In this document: piece after piece, positions 55,787-64,000 of the stretch
How positions within the stretch are numbered: the first letter of the stretch is position 1
Layout: each line of letters begins with the position of its first letter
Assembly: GCA_001942185.1 (NCBI GenBank)
Contig: MKJV01000069.1
Coordinates: 62,001 to 126,000, forward strand
Length of the DNA stretch: 64,000 nt
Reading direction: 5' to 3'
Source of the DNA: Pseudonocardia sp. CNS-004
GTDB lineage: Bacteria; Actinomycetota; Actinomycetes; Mycobacteriales; Pseudonocardiaceae
Translations under genes and position numbers: made by a program
Notes under the pieces: model-generated
Database searches by the model: none
Seen by the model: only the letters and a program-made list of their open reading frames with translations
What the model was told of the DNA's origin: nothing

Positions 55787-56826
55787 TCACGAACCGCGGG
55801 TGCTCTCCCGCTCCACGATCCGCGCGGCGGGCATGACCACCCGAGCCGGGACGCCCGCGGGCCGGGACTCGATCCGCTCGACCAACAGCGTGCAGATCGC
55901 CTCCGCCATCTCGGCGTTCCCCGGCTCGACGCTCGTGAGCGACGGAACGGTGAACCGGCCCTCCTCCAGGTTGTCGAACCCGATCACCTGGACCTCGTCC
56001 GGGACCCGCCGCCCCGCCTCGGCCAGCGCGCGCAACGCACCGATCGCCGCCGAGTCGGTCAGGGCGAAGATCGCATCGAACCCGATGCCACGATCGATCA
56101 GCCCCCACGTGGCCGCGTAACCGTCGTCCGTCGCGAACTCACAGCCGACGATCAGTTCGCCCTCGACCGCGAGCCCGGCCGACTCGTACGCGCCCTGGTA
56201 GCCACGGGTCCGCAGCTGCGGCATGGACTCCTCGTCCCCGGGCGCCCCTCCGAGCAACGCGATCCGGCGCGCGCCGGAGCGGATCAGGAACTCGGTCGCC
56301 ATCCGCGCGCCGGCGACGTTGGACATGAGCACGTGGTCGAACCGGGCGGGCACGGCGCGTTCACCGATCAGCACGACCGGCGTGTCGATGCTCAGCTTCT
56401 CCAGATCCGCCGCGTCCCCCGCCACGACGCTGAGCACGAACCCGTCGTAGCTGCTCAGCCGCGCCGCGGTCAGCGCATCCAGCTCCGCGGTCCGGCTCGC
56501 CCGGGTCCGCTCCACCACGAGCCGCAGCCCGTGGGCGTCGAAGCGTTCGGCCAGCCGGTCGGCGAGCTGGGAGTAGTACCCCGGCGCGAACGCGGGTACG
56601 GCCAGCCCGACCACCCCGGTCCGTCCCATCCTCAGGTTGCGGGCCGTCATGTTGACCTGGTAGCGAGCTCGGCGATGGTCGCGAGCACCCGCCGCCTGGT
56701 CGACTCGCCCACGCGCTGCGAGCGCCCGTTGATCACGTTGGACACGGTCATGGTCGACACGCCGGCCCGGCGGGCGACGTCGGTCATCGTGACCGCACCC
56801 CGCCGACGACCCTCGACCCCGTCCAC
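55787..56826 (-). CDS. LacI-family transcriptional regulator (frameshifted)
   Basis: The N-terminal helix-turn-helix TMTDVARRAGVSTMTVSNVINGRSQRVGESTRRRV is followed by the hinge. One base is missing near 56663 (between IAEL and YQVNMTARNLR); after it TGVVGLAVPAFAPGYYSQLADRL starts the periplasmic-binding-like sugar domain, which ends at 55787. GTG 56826 is a likely start; ATG 56787 is an alternative. The restored length is about 346 residues. It is convergent with GH51 and probably binds the two CGAAAGTTTCG sites, releasing them with an arabinose-type inducer. Confidence 0.86.
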
Positions 56827-56911
56827 GCCTTCACCTTCTCCGCCGCCCTGGCCGCAGACACTACGTACCGTCGCGCGATGCAGGAGAGCGGAGGCCGGGG
56901 CACCCGCGCGT

Positions 56912-58103
56912 TCAGGCCGGGGTGAACCGCATCGGGACCGAGCGGGTGCCCCACTCCGCCCACCGGGCCATGAGGATCTCGCCGGAGACCGCGAAATCGC
57001 GCGTGCGGGCGAGCAGCTCCTCCAGCGTCATCCGCAGCATCATGCGGGCGAGCGGGCCCCCGGACAGGCGTGGATGCCCGCACCGAACGGGATCGCGGCA
57101 CGCGGTTCGGCCGGTCGAGCACGAACTCCTCGCCGTTCTCGAAGATCTCCTCGTCGCGGTTGGCCGAGGTGTAGACCAGCGCGATCGGCTCCCCCTCGCG
57201 GATCAACCGGCCCCCGATGACGACGTCGCGGCGCGCGGTACGCGACATGCCGCGGTACGGGGTGAAGAGCCGCAGGTACTCCTCGACCGCGGCCGGGATC
57301 CGGTCCGGTTCGGCCCGCAGCAGCGCCTGCAGGTCCTCGTGCTCGGCGAGGTGGGCGAGCATCGTCCCGATGAACACGCTGGGCGCCACCATGCCGGTCA
57401 CCAGGAGCTGGCGGACGCAACCGAGCACCATGTCGTCCGGCAGCCCGGCGGCGAGCAACGCCGCGGTCAAGTCCTCGTCGGGGTCGGTGCCCTCGGCCCT
57501 GCGCGCCGCGATGACGTCGGCCGCGATGCCGTAGAGCAGCCTGCTGCCCCGCTTGACCTCGTCGTCGTCGACGAGCTGGATCGCGCGCACGTACTCGGCG
57601 CTGATCTGCTCGATCCGAGCGGTCAGCTCCAGCGGGAGGTGGAAGAACTCGGCGAAGACGTGCGCGGGCATGGTCTGGGCGTAGGCCGGGCCGACGTCCG
57701 CCTCGCCCGCAGCGACCAGCCCGGCGACCAGCCGCGCGACGTGCCCGCGGACCGCGGGCTCCAGGGCGGCCATCCGGCCCTTCGTGAAGAACCGGTTGAT
57801 CACCCTGCGGTAGTCGGTGTGCTCCGGCGGGTCCAGGTGCAGCGGAGGGCGGCGGCCCGTGAAGGCGAACTTCGGCACCACGTTCTGCACGCTCGTGGTG
57901 AAGGTCTCGGCGTCCTGCAGTACCCCGACGACGTCGCGGTGGCGGAACAACGCCCAGAAGCCGCCGTACGTCTCGCTGTGCGCCACCGGGCACCGGCCGC
58001 GCAGCTCCTTGTAGAGCTCGTGGGAGCTGGTGAAGGACTCCTCCGCGAGCGGGTCGAAGTGGTGCTCCCCCGGCCGGGCGGGAATCGGGTCCGGCGGTGT
58101 CAT
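56912..58103 (-). CDS. Cytochrome P450 (frameshifted near heme motif)
   Basis: ATG 58103 (GGAGG 7 bases upstream) overlaps the transporter stop (ATGA). The C helix reads HLDPPEHTDYRRVINRFF, the ExxR motif is EEYLRLF, and the heme loop is FGAGIHACPGA with the Cys codon at 57064-57066. Two single-base losses near 57100 and 57058 flank that loop; restored length is about 397. In the I helix the usual G-x-[DE]-T-T is replaced by TGMVAP (236-241), so the acid-alcohol pair for O2 activation is missing. A related P450 with the same change lies at 62717. Electron partners are not encoded nearby. Function is probably oxidation of a hydrophobic catabolic substrate. Confidence 0.87.
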
Positions 58104-59417
58104 GCAGTGGCCTCCACAGGTTCGGTGGCCGGGCGCCGGTGCGCTCGGCGAGCAGTCGCCGTCCCACGACGGACGCGGCCAGCGCGATCGCCACGAGCAC
58201 CGTGACGTACAGCGCCACCGCCCAGCCCGAGCCGGTTGCCCGGACGAGCAGGCCCGCCAGCAGCGGGGTCGTGCCGCCGAGGATGGCGTCGGAGGTCTTG
58301 AAGCTGACGCCGGCGCCCGTCACCCGGTCCTCGGGCCGGAAGAGCAGGACGTAGATCGGCACCGACGACACCACCATCCCGTTGACGGCGATCTGGCCCA
58401 GGCACAGTGCGACGAGCACGACCGGCACGGCGGCGGTGTCCAGCGCGGCGAACAGCAACCACGCCATGAGCGCCAACCCGATCGCGCTCACCTGGTAGAG
58501 CCGGGGCAGGCCGATGCGGTCGATGCGGGTGAGCAGGCCGATCGCGGCCACGACCGCGACGATCTGCGCGATGGTCATGCAGGTGAGCATCGTCGTGCGG
58601 TCGAGCCCGGCCTGGTTCACCGCGTAGGACAGGGCGTAGGTGTTGAACAGGTAGATGCCCGTGACCGCCGCGCCGCCAGGAAGAACACCAGCGCCATCGA
58701 CCCGCCGTTGGCGGTGAGCACGCGGCGCAGGTCGCCTCGGTGGCGGGTGCGCGTCGCGACCTCCTCGCGGAACACCGCCGACTCGGCCACCCCCATCCGC
58801 ATCCAGAGGCCGACGGCGAGCAGCACCGCGCTGACCAGGAACGGCAACCGCCAGCCCCACGCGAGGAACTGCTCGTGGGACAGGAAGGCGGTCAGCGGCA
58901 GCACCGTCAACGCGCCGAGGATCGACCCGATCGGACCGCCGACGCCCACCGCGCCGCCCCACAGCCCCCTGCGGTGCCGGGGCGCGTGTTCGACGGCCAG
59001 CGTGGCCGCGCCGCCCCACTCGCCGCCGACGGCGAGCCCCTGCAGCATGCGCAACACCGTGAGCAGCACCGGAGCGGCCACCCCGATCGTCGCGTACGTC
59101 GGCAGCAACCCGATCCCGATCGTCGCGACGCCCATCAGCAGCAGGCCGCCGACCACGACGGCGCGGCGGCCGTAGCGGTCGCCGACCCGGCCGAACAGCA
59201 GCCCGCCGAGCGGCTTGGCCAGGAACCCGGCCGCGAACGTGGTGAAGGCCGCGAGCGTGCCCGCCGCCGGGTCGAGCGTCGGGAAGAACAGGTCGTTGAT
59301 CACGAGCGCGGCCATCGTGCCGTACACACCGAACTCGTAGTTCGCGAGGCAGATGCCGACGGGCCCCGCGAGCAGCGCGCGGATGCCGGGGCGGGCAGGG
59401 GGTGCAGGTTCGGTCAC
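58100..59417 (-). CDS. MFS transporter, metabolite:H+ symporter type (frameshifted)
   Basis: GTG 59417 follows GGAGG. NYEFGVYGTMAALVINDLFFPTLDP and LLFGRVGDRYGRRAVVV identify the MHS subfamily, as in the transporter at 23319. In helix 1 the usual EWYDF-YGT reads ANYEFGVYGT. Single-base losses near 58675 and 58133 interrupt the frame; the final segment RPATEPVEATA ends in a TGA overlapping the P450 start, confirming the repair. Restored length is about 439 residues. It probably imports the substrate of the P450/hydrolase pathway. Confidence 0.85.
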
Positions 59418-59488
59418 TTCGTGCCTCCACGGTGAGACGGCGAGTGAGGACCGGAGCGACGGCGCGGCGCCCGGCAAGGCAACACGTT

Positions 59489-59500
59489 ACTTGGTCAAGT
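59489..59500. promoter_or_regulatory. Inverted repeat ACTTG-GT-CAAGT upstream of the transporter gene
   Basis: This is a perfect 5-base-arm inverted repeat in the short gap between the PaaX-like gene (ends 59524) and the transporter (starts 59417). It is a candidate operator for one of the adjacent PaaX proteins and could provide an internal promoter for transporter and P450 genes. Confidence 0.4.
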
Positions 59501-59523
59501 CCGCTCGGACAATGAGATGTCGC

Positions 59524-60479
59524 CTATTCGCCGATGGGGCCGATCCACGGCCCGTCACCCGCCGGGATCTCGGCGGTGGTCTCGCCCCGCAGGATGTCGG
59601 CGCTGGTCCGATGGGCGGCCAGAGCGGCGAGCGCGGGGTCGTGCCTGCCGACGAGCTGCGCGAAGCGCTGCTCGGCCGCGGCCCGAGCCCGTCGTAGACC
59701 TCGACGAACAGGGATCGAGCCGCCGGCAACGGCCAGTCGCCGGGCAGCAGCGCGGCGGGCAGCTCCGGATCGACGTCGGGGAACTCCCGCCACGCCGTCA
59801 TCAGGTGGGTGCGGGCGACCAGCGCCTCGGCCGGGCCGACCCGCCCCGCGCGGACCCGCTCGCACAGTGCGGAGTGCTCGGCGAGGAACGCGACGTAGCG
59901 GTTCCGGAGCTCGACCAGGTCCCACGCGGCCACCGGTTCGCCGACAGGACCCGTGGCCACCACCTCGGCCCGGACGACGGTCGCGGCCTCCACCCCCAGG
60001 CCCGCCAACACCGCGGCGACGCGGTCCCCGACCTCCCACGGCGACACCCACACGCCGTCGTACAGGGGCGCGAGTCCGAGCCAGCGCAGCCGGGTGCGCA
60101 CGGTGCGCCGGGTCTCCCGCTCCTCCTCGGGCACGGTGAACAGGGCCATCGTCCACCGGCCGTCCCACTGCCGGTCCCCGGCGCCGAAGCGCATGAGCCG
60201 GGTCAGGTGCGCCACGATCGTCTCGCGGGTGCGCGCGGGCACCCCGTAGGAGGTGGTGCGGCCGGATCGGGTCGCCACCACCGCCCCGCGCGCCGCGGCC
60301 CGCCGCATCGCCGCGCGCGCCGCCTGCTCGGCGAGCCCGAACTCCCCCATGATCTCGACCAGGGCGGCCGACGGCAGGGGTTCGGGCCGCCAGAACCAGT
60401 AGTCGCCCAGCAACGTGGCGAGCAGCCGCTGGCTGTGCCGGGGCACCGACGTCGACTCGTTCCGCGCGACGGCCACCAT
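59524..60479 (-). CDS. PaaX-family transcriptional regulator (frameshifted)
   Basis: ATG 60479 is preferred because GGGAGG has good spacing; ATG 60488 is in the same frame. The N-terminal winged helix is LLATLLGDYWFWRPEPLPSAALVEIMGEFG, then ARAAMRRAAARGAVV and RSGRTTSYGVP. The middle domain has WDGRWTMALFTVPEEERETRR and LYDGVWVSPWE. One base is missing near 59685, and the C-terminus resumes as FAQLVGRHDPALAALAAH. Restored length is about 318. It is the second of two adjacent PaaX-like genes; both probably regulate this P450 cluster, perhaps sensing CoA thioesters. Confidence 0.84.
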
Positions 60480-60547
60480 GGTCGGCATCCTCCCCGGTCG
60501 GCCCTTGCCGCGTCCTGCTGATCCCCGGCGTGGCGCCGCGGGTGCGG

Positions 60548-61545
60548 TCAGGGGCTGACCCGCCGCATCGAGCGGACGCGGTCCTCGCGGGTGGCGCGTT
60601 CGAACTCGGACTCCTCCGCCCGGCACTCCGCGGCGCCGTCCGGCAGCAGGCGGATGGAGTCGCAGGTGTGGAAAGTCGCCAGCTCGGAGAGGGCCGGGGC
60701 GACCTGCTCGAGCAGCTCGCGGAACCGTCGCGTGGCCGGCTCGCCGAGCGTGTCGTAGATGTCCGTGTAGCACTCCCACGCGCTCGCGCGCGGCCAGTCC
60801 GCCGGCAGGAGCTGCGCAGGCAGCCGGGGATCGGAGAGCTCGGCGTGCCGCCACTCGGCGGTCAGCTCGGTCCGCACGCGCAGCGCGTCCCGCGGTTCCA
60901 CGTCCCCCGCGCGGACCCGGCGGCGCACCGGCTCGTAGCGCTCGGCGAAACCCCGGTAGCGCTGCGCCGCATCTCGCAGGTCGAAGGCACGCGCGACGAT
61001 CGCCGCGGCGGGCAGGCCGTCCAGCTCGGCCCGGAAGACGGTCGCCGCGTCGACGGCGTGCCGCCGGAGGGCGGAGTGGGCCTGCACCCGCCGCTCCCAC
61101 GGCGAGACCCACAGGCCGTCGAAGAGGGGACCGAAACCTTGCAGACGCAGGTCGTCGCGCAGGTTGCGGCGGGCCTCGCGGTCCTCCTCGGGGACGGAGA
61201 AGGCGACCCCGGTCCAGCGCCCGTCCCAGGGTTCTGCGCCGCCGACGTCGAAGAGCGCCTTCAACCTGGCCACGATGACCTCTGTCGGTCTCGGCGGGAT
61301 CCCGTACGACGTGGTCCGGCCGATCTTGGTGCGGCGCACCAGGCCACGCTGGGTGAGGCGGCGCACCGCGGCCCGAGCGCTCGCGGGGGTGATCCCGAAC
61401 TCCCCGAGCACGGCGACCAGCGCCCGGGAGGGGATCGGTTCGCGCGCCAGTACCAGTAGTCACCCAGCACGATGATCAGCAGTCGCTGGGGTTCGGGGCC
61501 GAGCCGGGGTCGCGGCAGACCACCCGCGGCCGCCTCAGCACCCAT
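60548..61545 (-). CDS. PaaX-family transcriptional regulator (frameshifted near N-terminus)
   Basis: The start ATG 61545 lies 11 bases inside the upstream hydrolase gene. GPEPQRLLIIVLGDYWYWR is followed by a missing base near 61443 and then EFGITPASARAAVRRLTQRGLV and KIGRTTSYGIPPRP, the PaaX winged helix. WDGRWTGVAFSVPEEDREARR and LFDGLWVSPWE mark the middle domain. Restored length is about 332. Sequence landmarks differ enough from the neighbour at 59524 that this is not a recent tandem duplicate. Confidence 0.83.
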
Positions 61546-62727
61546 CGCGATGGCCCGCCGGTCGCAGGAACCCGTGCCGCGGCGCGCGCCCCCACAGGTC
61601 CGGTGCGCTCACCCGCCAGGCCCCGGTGGCGAGCCGGTGTTCGAGTTCGGCGATGCTCCCGAGCAGCTCGGCAGGCGTCTCCCGGCAGTGTCCCGGCCGG
61701 TCGATGAAGCGCTGGGCGAGCATGCCACTGCTGCCGGCCGCGGCGACCGCGTCCCGATGGGCGATCGCCTGCGTCACCACCGGCGCGGCGTCGCCGTTCT
61801 GGTGCACCGCGAGGGTCGGCACGAGCAGCCGGCCGGTGGGCGTGATCATGGTGTGCATCCTGGCCACCGCCTCCGCGTCGGCCGCGATCCGCGGGGCCGC
61901 GGCGAGCCGGTCCAGGTCGGCGGACGGATCGGCACGGCAGGAAGCGTAGAGCGACTCGACCAGCTCGGCGTACCCGCTGCGGGCCAGCTGGACGGCGTAG
62001 TCGACGCCGGTGTTCCAGGAGAACGTGCCCCCGGCGCGGGCCGCATGTCGTTGCGGGGCGAGAACACGGCCCACTCGAAGACCGCCGCTTGCTGCCGGAG
62101 CTGTGCGGTCGGTGTCGCGGGCCGCGGCGTACCCGGCCGGGACCAGGTCGGCAGCTGTCCGACGGCGCAGGCGAGCGCGATCCGGGCCCGGCCGAGCGGC
62201 GTGCCCCGGCTCTCCCGGAGCAGGGCACCCGCCCGCGCCGCGCGCTCCGCGTCCGGCGCGGCCCCGACCAGGTCGACACCGTCCCACCCACCGAGCACGG
62301 CGGCCACCCACGCCGCGTCGAGGGCCTGGTTCATCATCGCCACCGGGCCGGCGACGGACCCGCACAGCGAGATCACGCCGTCGACCCCGGCGCCCGGGAT
62401 CTCGGCGATCGCGGCGGCGACCAGCCCGCCCATGGACTGCCCCCACACGATGCACCGGTCGACGTCTCCGCGTCGCCGTAGCGCGTCCACCGTGGACAGA
62501 GTGGCGCGGATGCCCTCGGTCACCGACCAGCCCGCGCTCGCGGTGCTCGTGGTGGCCACCAGGTAGCCGCGATCGGTCAGCACGCTCGGGTGCAGGGCCT
62601 TCGGGGCGAGCAGCGCCGGCGTGTCGGTGCCGGCGCGGTACCCGGGGCAGTAGACCAGGGCCGTCCCGTTGGGCCGCTCCGACGCGGCCGGCAGGTGACA
62701 GCCGCCCGGCCGGCGCTCAGCCGCCAT
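61535..62727 (-). CDS. Alpha/beta hydrolase (frameshifted)
   Basis: ATG 62727 lies within the last codons of the P450 gene at 62717. ALVYCPGYRAGTDTP begins the fold, the nucleophile elbow is IVWGQSMGGLVAAAIAE, Asp is in LAVHQNGDAAPV and His in DRPGHCRE. One base is missing near 62038. Restored length is about 397 residues. It is a cytoplasmic paralogue of the secreted protein at 42524: the FSWNTGVDYAVQLA and LAAAPRIAADAEAVAR segments match it. Placement between P450 and PaaX genes suggests hydrolysis of an ester or lactone in the same pathway. Confidence 0.82.
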
Positions 62728-63918
62728 CGGCGGGGAGGACGAAACGCAGGTGGGAGGAGACGATCCCGAGCTCCGGCATCCGGGCCCCTTCGCGGCTGCC
62801 GACCGCGGTGAAGGATGCGGTGCGCGCGAGCAGTTCCTCCAGCGCGACCCGCAGCATCAACCGTGCCATCGGAGCGCCGGGGCACCGGTGGCGGCCGCGC
62901 CCGAATGCGAGGTGGTCGGCGACGTTGGGCCGGTCGAGGCGGAAGTCGTCCGGATCGTCGAAGACGCCGCGTCCCGGTTGGCCGAGGCGTAGGTCAGGGT
63001 CACCGGCTCACCAGGCAGGATCTCCCGGCCGAGCACGACGGTCGGCTCGACCACGGTGCGCGCGAAGCCCCGGTAGGGCGCGTAGAGGCGCAGGAACTCC
63101 TCCAGCGCCGCGGGGACGAGGTGCGGTTCGACACGCAGCTGCTGCTGCAGCTCGTGGTCGGTCCCCAGGTGGGTCGCGATCGAGCCGATGACGATCGGGG
63201 GCGCGACCATGCCGACCACGAGCGACTGGCGCAGCGCGCCGACGATGTGCTCCTCGTCGAGGGGTTCGCCGTCGACCCGTTGGGCGAGCAGCGAGCTGGC
63301 CGGGTCCTCCTCGACGGGGCGCGGGCGCTCCCGGCGATCCGCGACGAGCGCACGCGCCATGTCGTACATGCGGCCGCTCATGGTGTTGACCACCTCGGCG
63401 TCCCGCGACCGCCACGCGCGCACCCACCGCGCGGCCGTCTCCGCGAGCGCCGGGGCGAGCTCGGGATCCAGGTTCAGCCACTCGGTCGTCACCCAGGCCG
63501 GGAAGAGCGCGCCGAACTCCTGCGCGATGTCGCCGGAGCCCCGCTCCAGCATCGGGGTGAGCACGCGGACGGCGTGCTCGCGCAGCACCGGCTCCAGCCC
63601 GGCGAGCCTGCGGCGGGACAGGGTGGCATCCAGCGCCCTGCGGTAAGGGGTGTGGCGAGGGGCGTCGAAGTTGAGCGGTGGCCGTCGCAGCCCGCGCGGG
63701 TCGCTGGGCACCACCGCCTTCACCGAGGAGATGAACCGGGAGTCGTCGAGCGCTGCGGCGCGCACCTCCTGGTAGGTCGTCAGCGCCCAGAAGCCCCCGT
63801 ACGAGTCGGTGTGGGCCACCGGGCAGCGCGATCGCAGGTCCCGGTACAACGCGTGCACCTCGACGGGGTCGTCCGTCGATGCCGGGTCGAAGTCCTCGGG
63901 GATGTGCCGGGCGTTCAC
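62717..63918 (-). CDS. Cytochrome P450 (frameshifted)
   Basis: GTG 63918 is the visible start, though the GGAGG upstream is rather far (about 13 bases). YGGFWALTTYQEVRAA, NFDAPRHTPYRRALDATL (C helix), EEFLRLY (ExxR) and FGRGRHRCPGAPMARLMLRVALEELL (heme loop, Cys codon 62882-62884) define the protein. One base is missing near 62970; restored length is about 400. The I helix reads VGMVAP (235-240), lacking the acid-threonine pair, as in the P450 at 56912. It is first in the visible minus-strand cluster and overlaps the hydrolase by 11 bases. Confidence 0.86.
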
Positions 63919-64000
63919 GATGGTCCCGTTCCTCCAGGTTGCCGCGAGCTCGGCGGACGTCTCGGTGAGCCAGCGCCGCGCGTCGGCCCTCAGGTAGTGG
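63919..64000 (-). other. Possible 3' end of an upstream gene continuing beyond the window
   Basis: On the minus strand the frame of the P450 stays open to the window edge and encodes YLRADARRWLTETSAELA, which looks like an ordinary C-terminal helix. No stop is seen before the P450 start, so either an indel hides it or the P450 start lies further upstream. I cannot identify the product. Confidence 0.22.

Noticed and set aside
838..62972. Programmed ribosomal frameshifting as the cause of the split genes
   Set aside because: There are over 30 sites without a shared slippery sequence or downstream structure, affecting unrelated families. Sequence indels are simpler.
1..64000. tRNA, rRNA or riboswitch genes
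   Set aside because: Gaps between genes are short and none showed a cloverleaf, a ribosomal signature or a known riboswitch core by eye.

Overview
The window is very GC-rich and gene-dense, with many GTG starts, frequent 4-nt ATGA/GTGA start-stop overlaps, and regulator, transporter and CoA-catabolism families typical of soil Actinomycetota. It most resembles a Pseudonocardia-like genome; this is inferred from family content and base composition, not from a marker gene. I see no rRNA, tRNA, CRISPR array, prophage or complete insertion sequence.

An important caveat is that about half of the genes carry single-base frameshifts. Most are one missing G or C, a few are one extra C or G, and they usually lie in short G/C runs. 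In almost every case restoring one base rebuilds a full-length family member, and start-stop overlaps with neighbours are kept. Assembly or sequencing indels therefore explain them better than gene decay. Such genes are reported as one CDS spanning the break. Genuine remnants (2090-2211, 46090-46395, 48327-48560) are reported separately.

Layout. 1-5932: a Nudix protein, two small membrane proteins, an MFS transporter with an unusual C-terminal domain, a flavin monooxygenase and a TetR regulator. 6041-7770: oxalyl-CoA decarboxylase. 7823-14043 (minus): a coupled acid/acyl-CoA degradation operon (HMG-CoA-lyase-like enzyme, enoyl-CoA hydratase, CoA-transferase, second hydratase, acyl-CoA synthetase, nitronate monooxygenase). 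It sits beside a MarR repressor with two matching operators and a divergent MFS importer. 16080-17602: TetR and a divergent SDR. 17615-23306: a molybdenum hydroxylase with its large subunit split in two, plus amidohydrolase, YciI protein and GntR regulator. 23319-27199: MFS importer, IlvD/Edd dehydratase and GntR regulator. 27216-29481: XRE regulator, SDR and DJ-1/PfpI protein.

29630-43900: a PaaX regulator, then a plus-strand run of eight overlapping genes: amino-acid-type ABC importer, CapA-like phosphoesterase, CaiB/BaiF CoA-transferase, two cysteine-poor 2-hydroxyacyl-CoA-dehydratase-like subunits and a DHA2 exporter. Three secreted or exported hydrolases follow. This is the best candidate for an undescribed system: the dehydratase pair lacks most of the Fe-S cysteines of known enzymes and no activator gene is visible.

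43933-56826: a DUF222/HNH protein, then a plant-polysaccharide locus (GH127, GH95 and GH51 enzymes, sugar ABC importer, LacI repressor with two matching operators) that also holds deletion remnants of a GH29 fucosidase and an enolase-superfamily enzyme. 56912-63918 (minus): two related cytochromes P450, an alpha/beta hydrolase, two adjacent PaaX regulators and an MHS-type transporter, largely overlapping. Both P450s lack the usual acid-threonine pair of the I helix.
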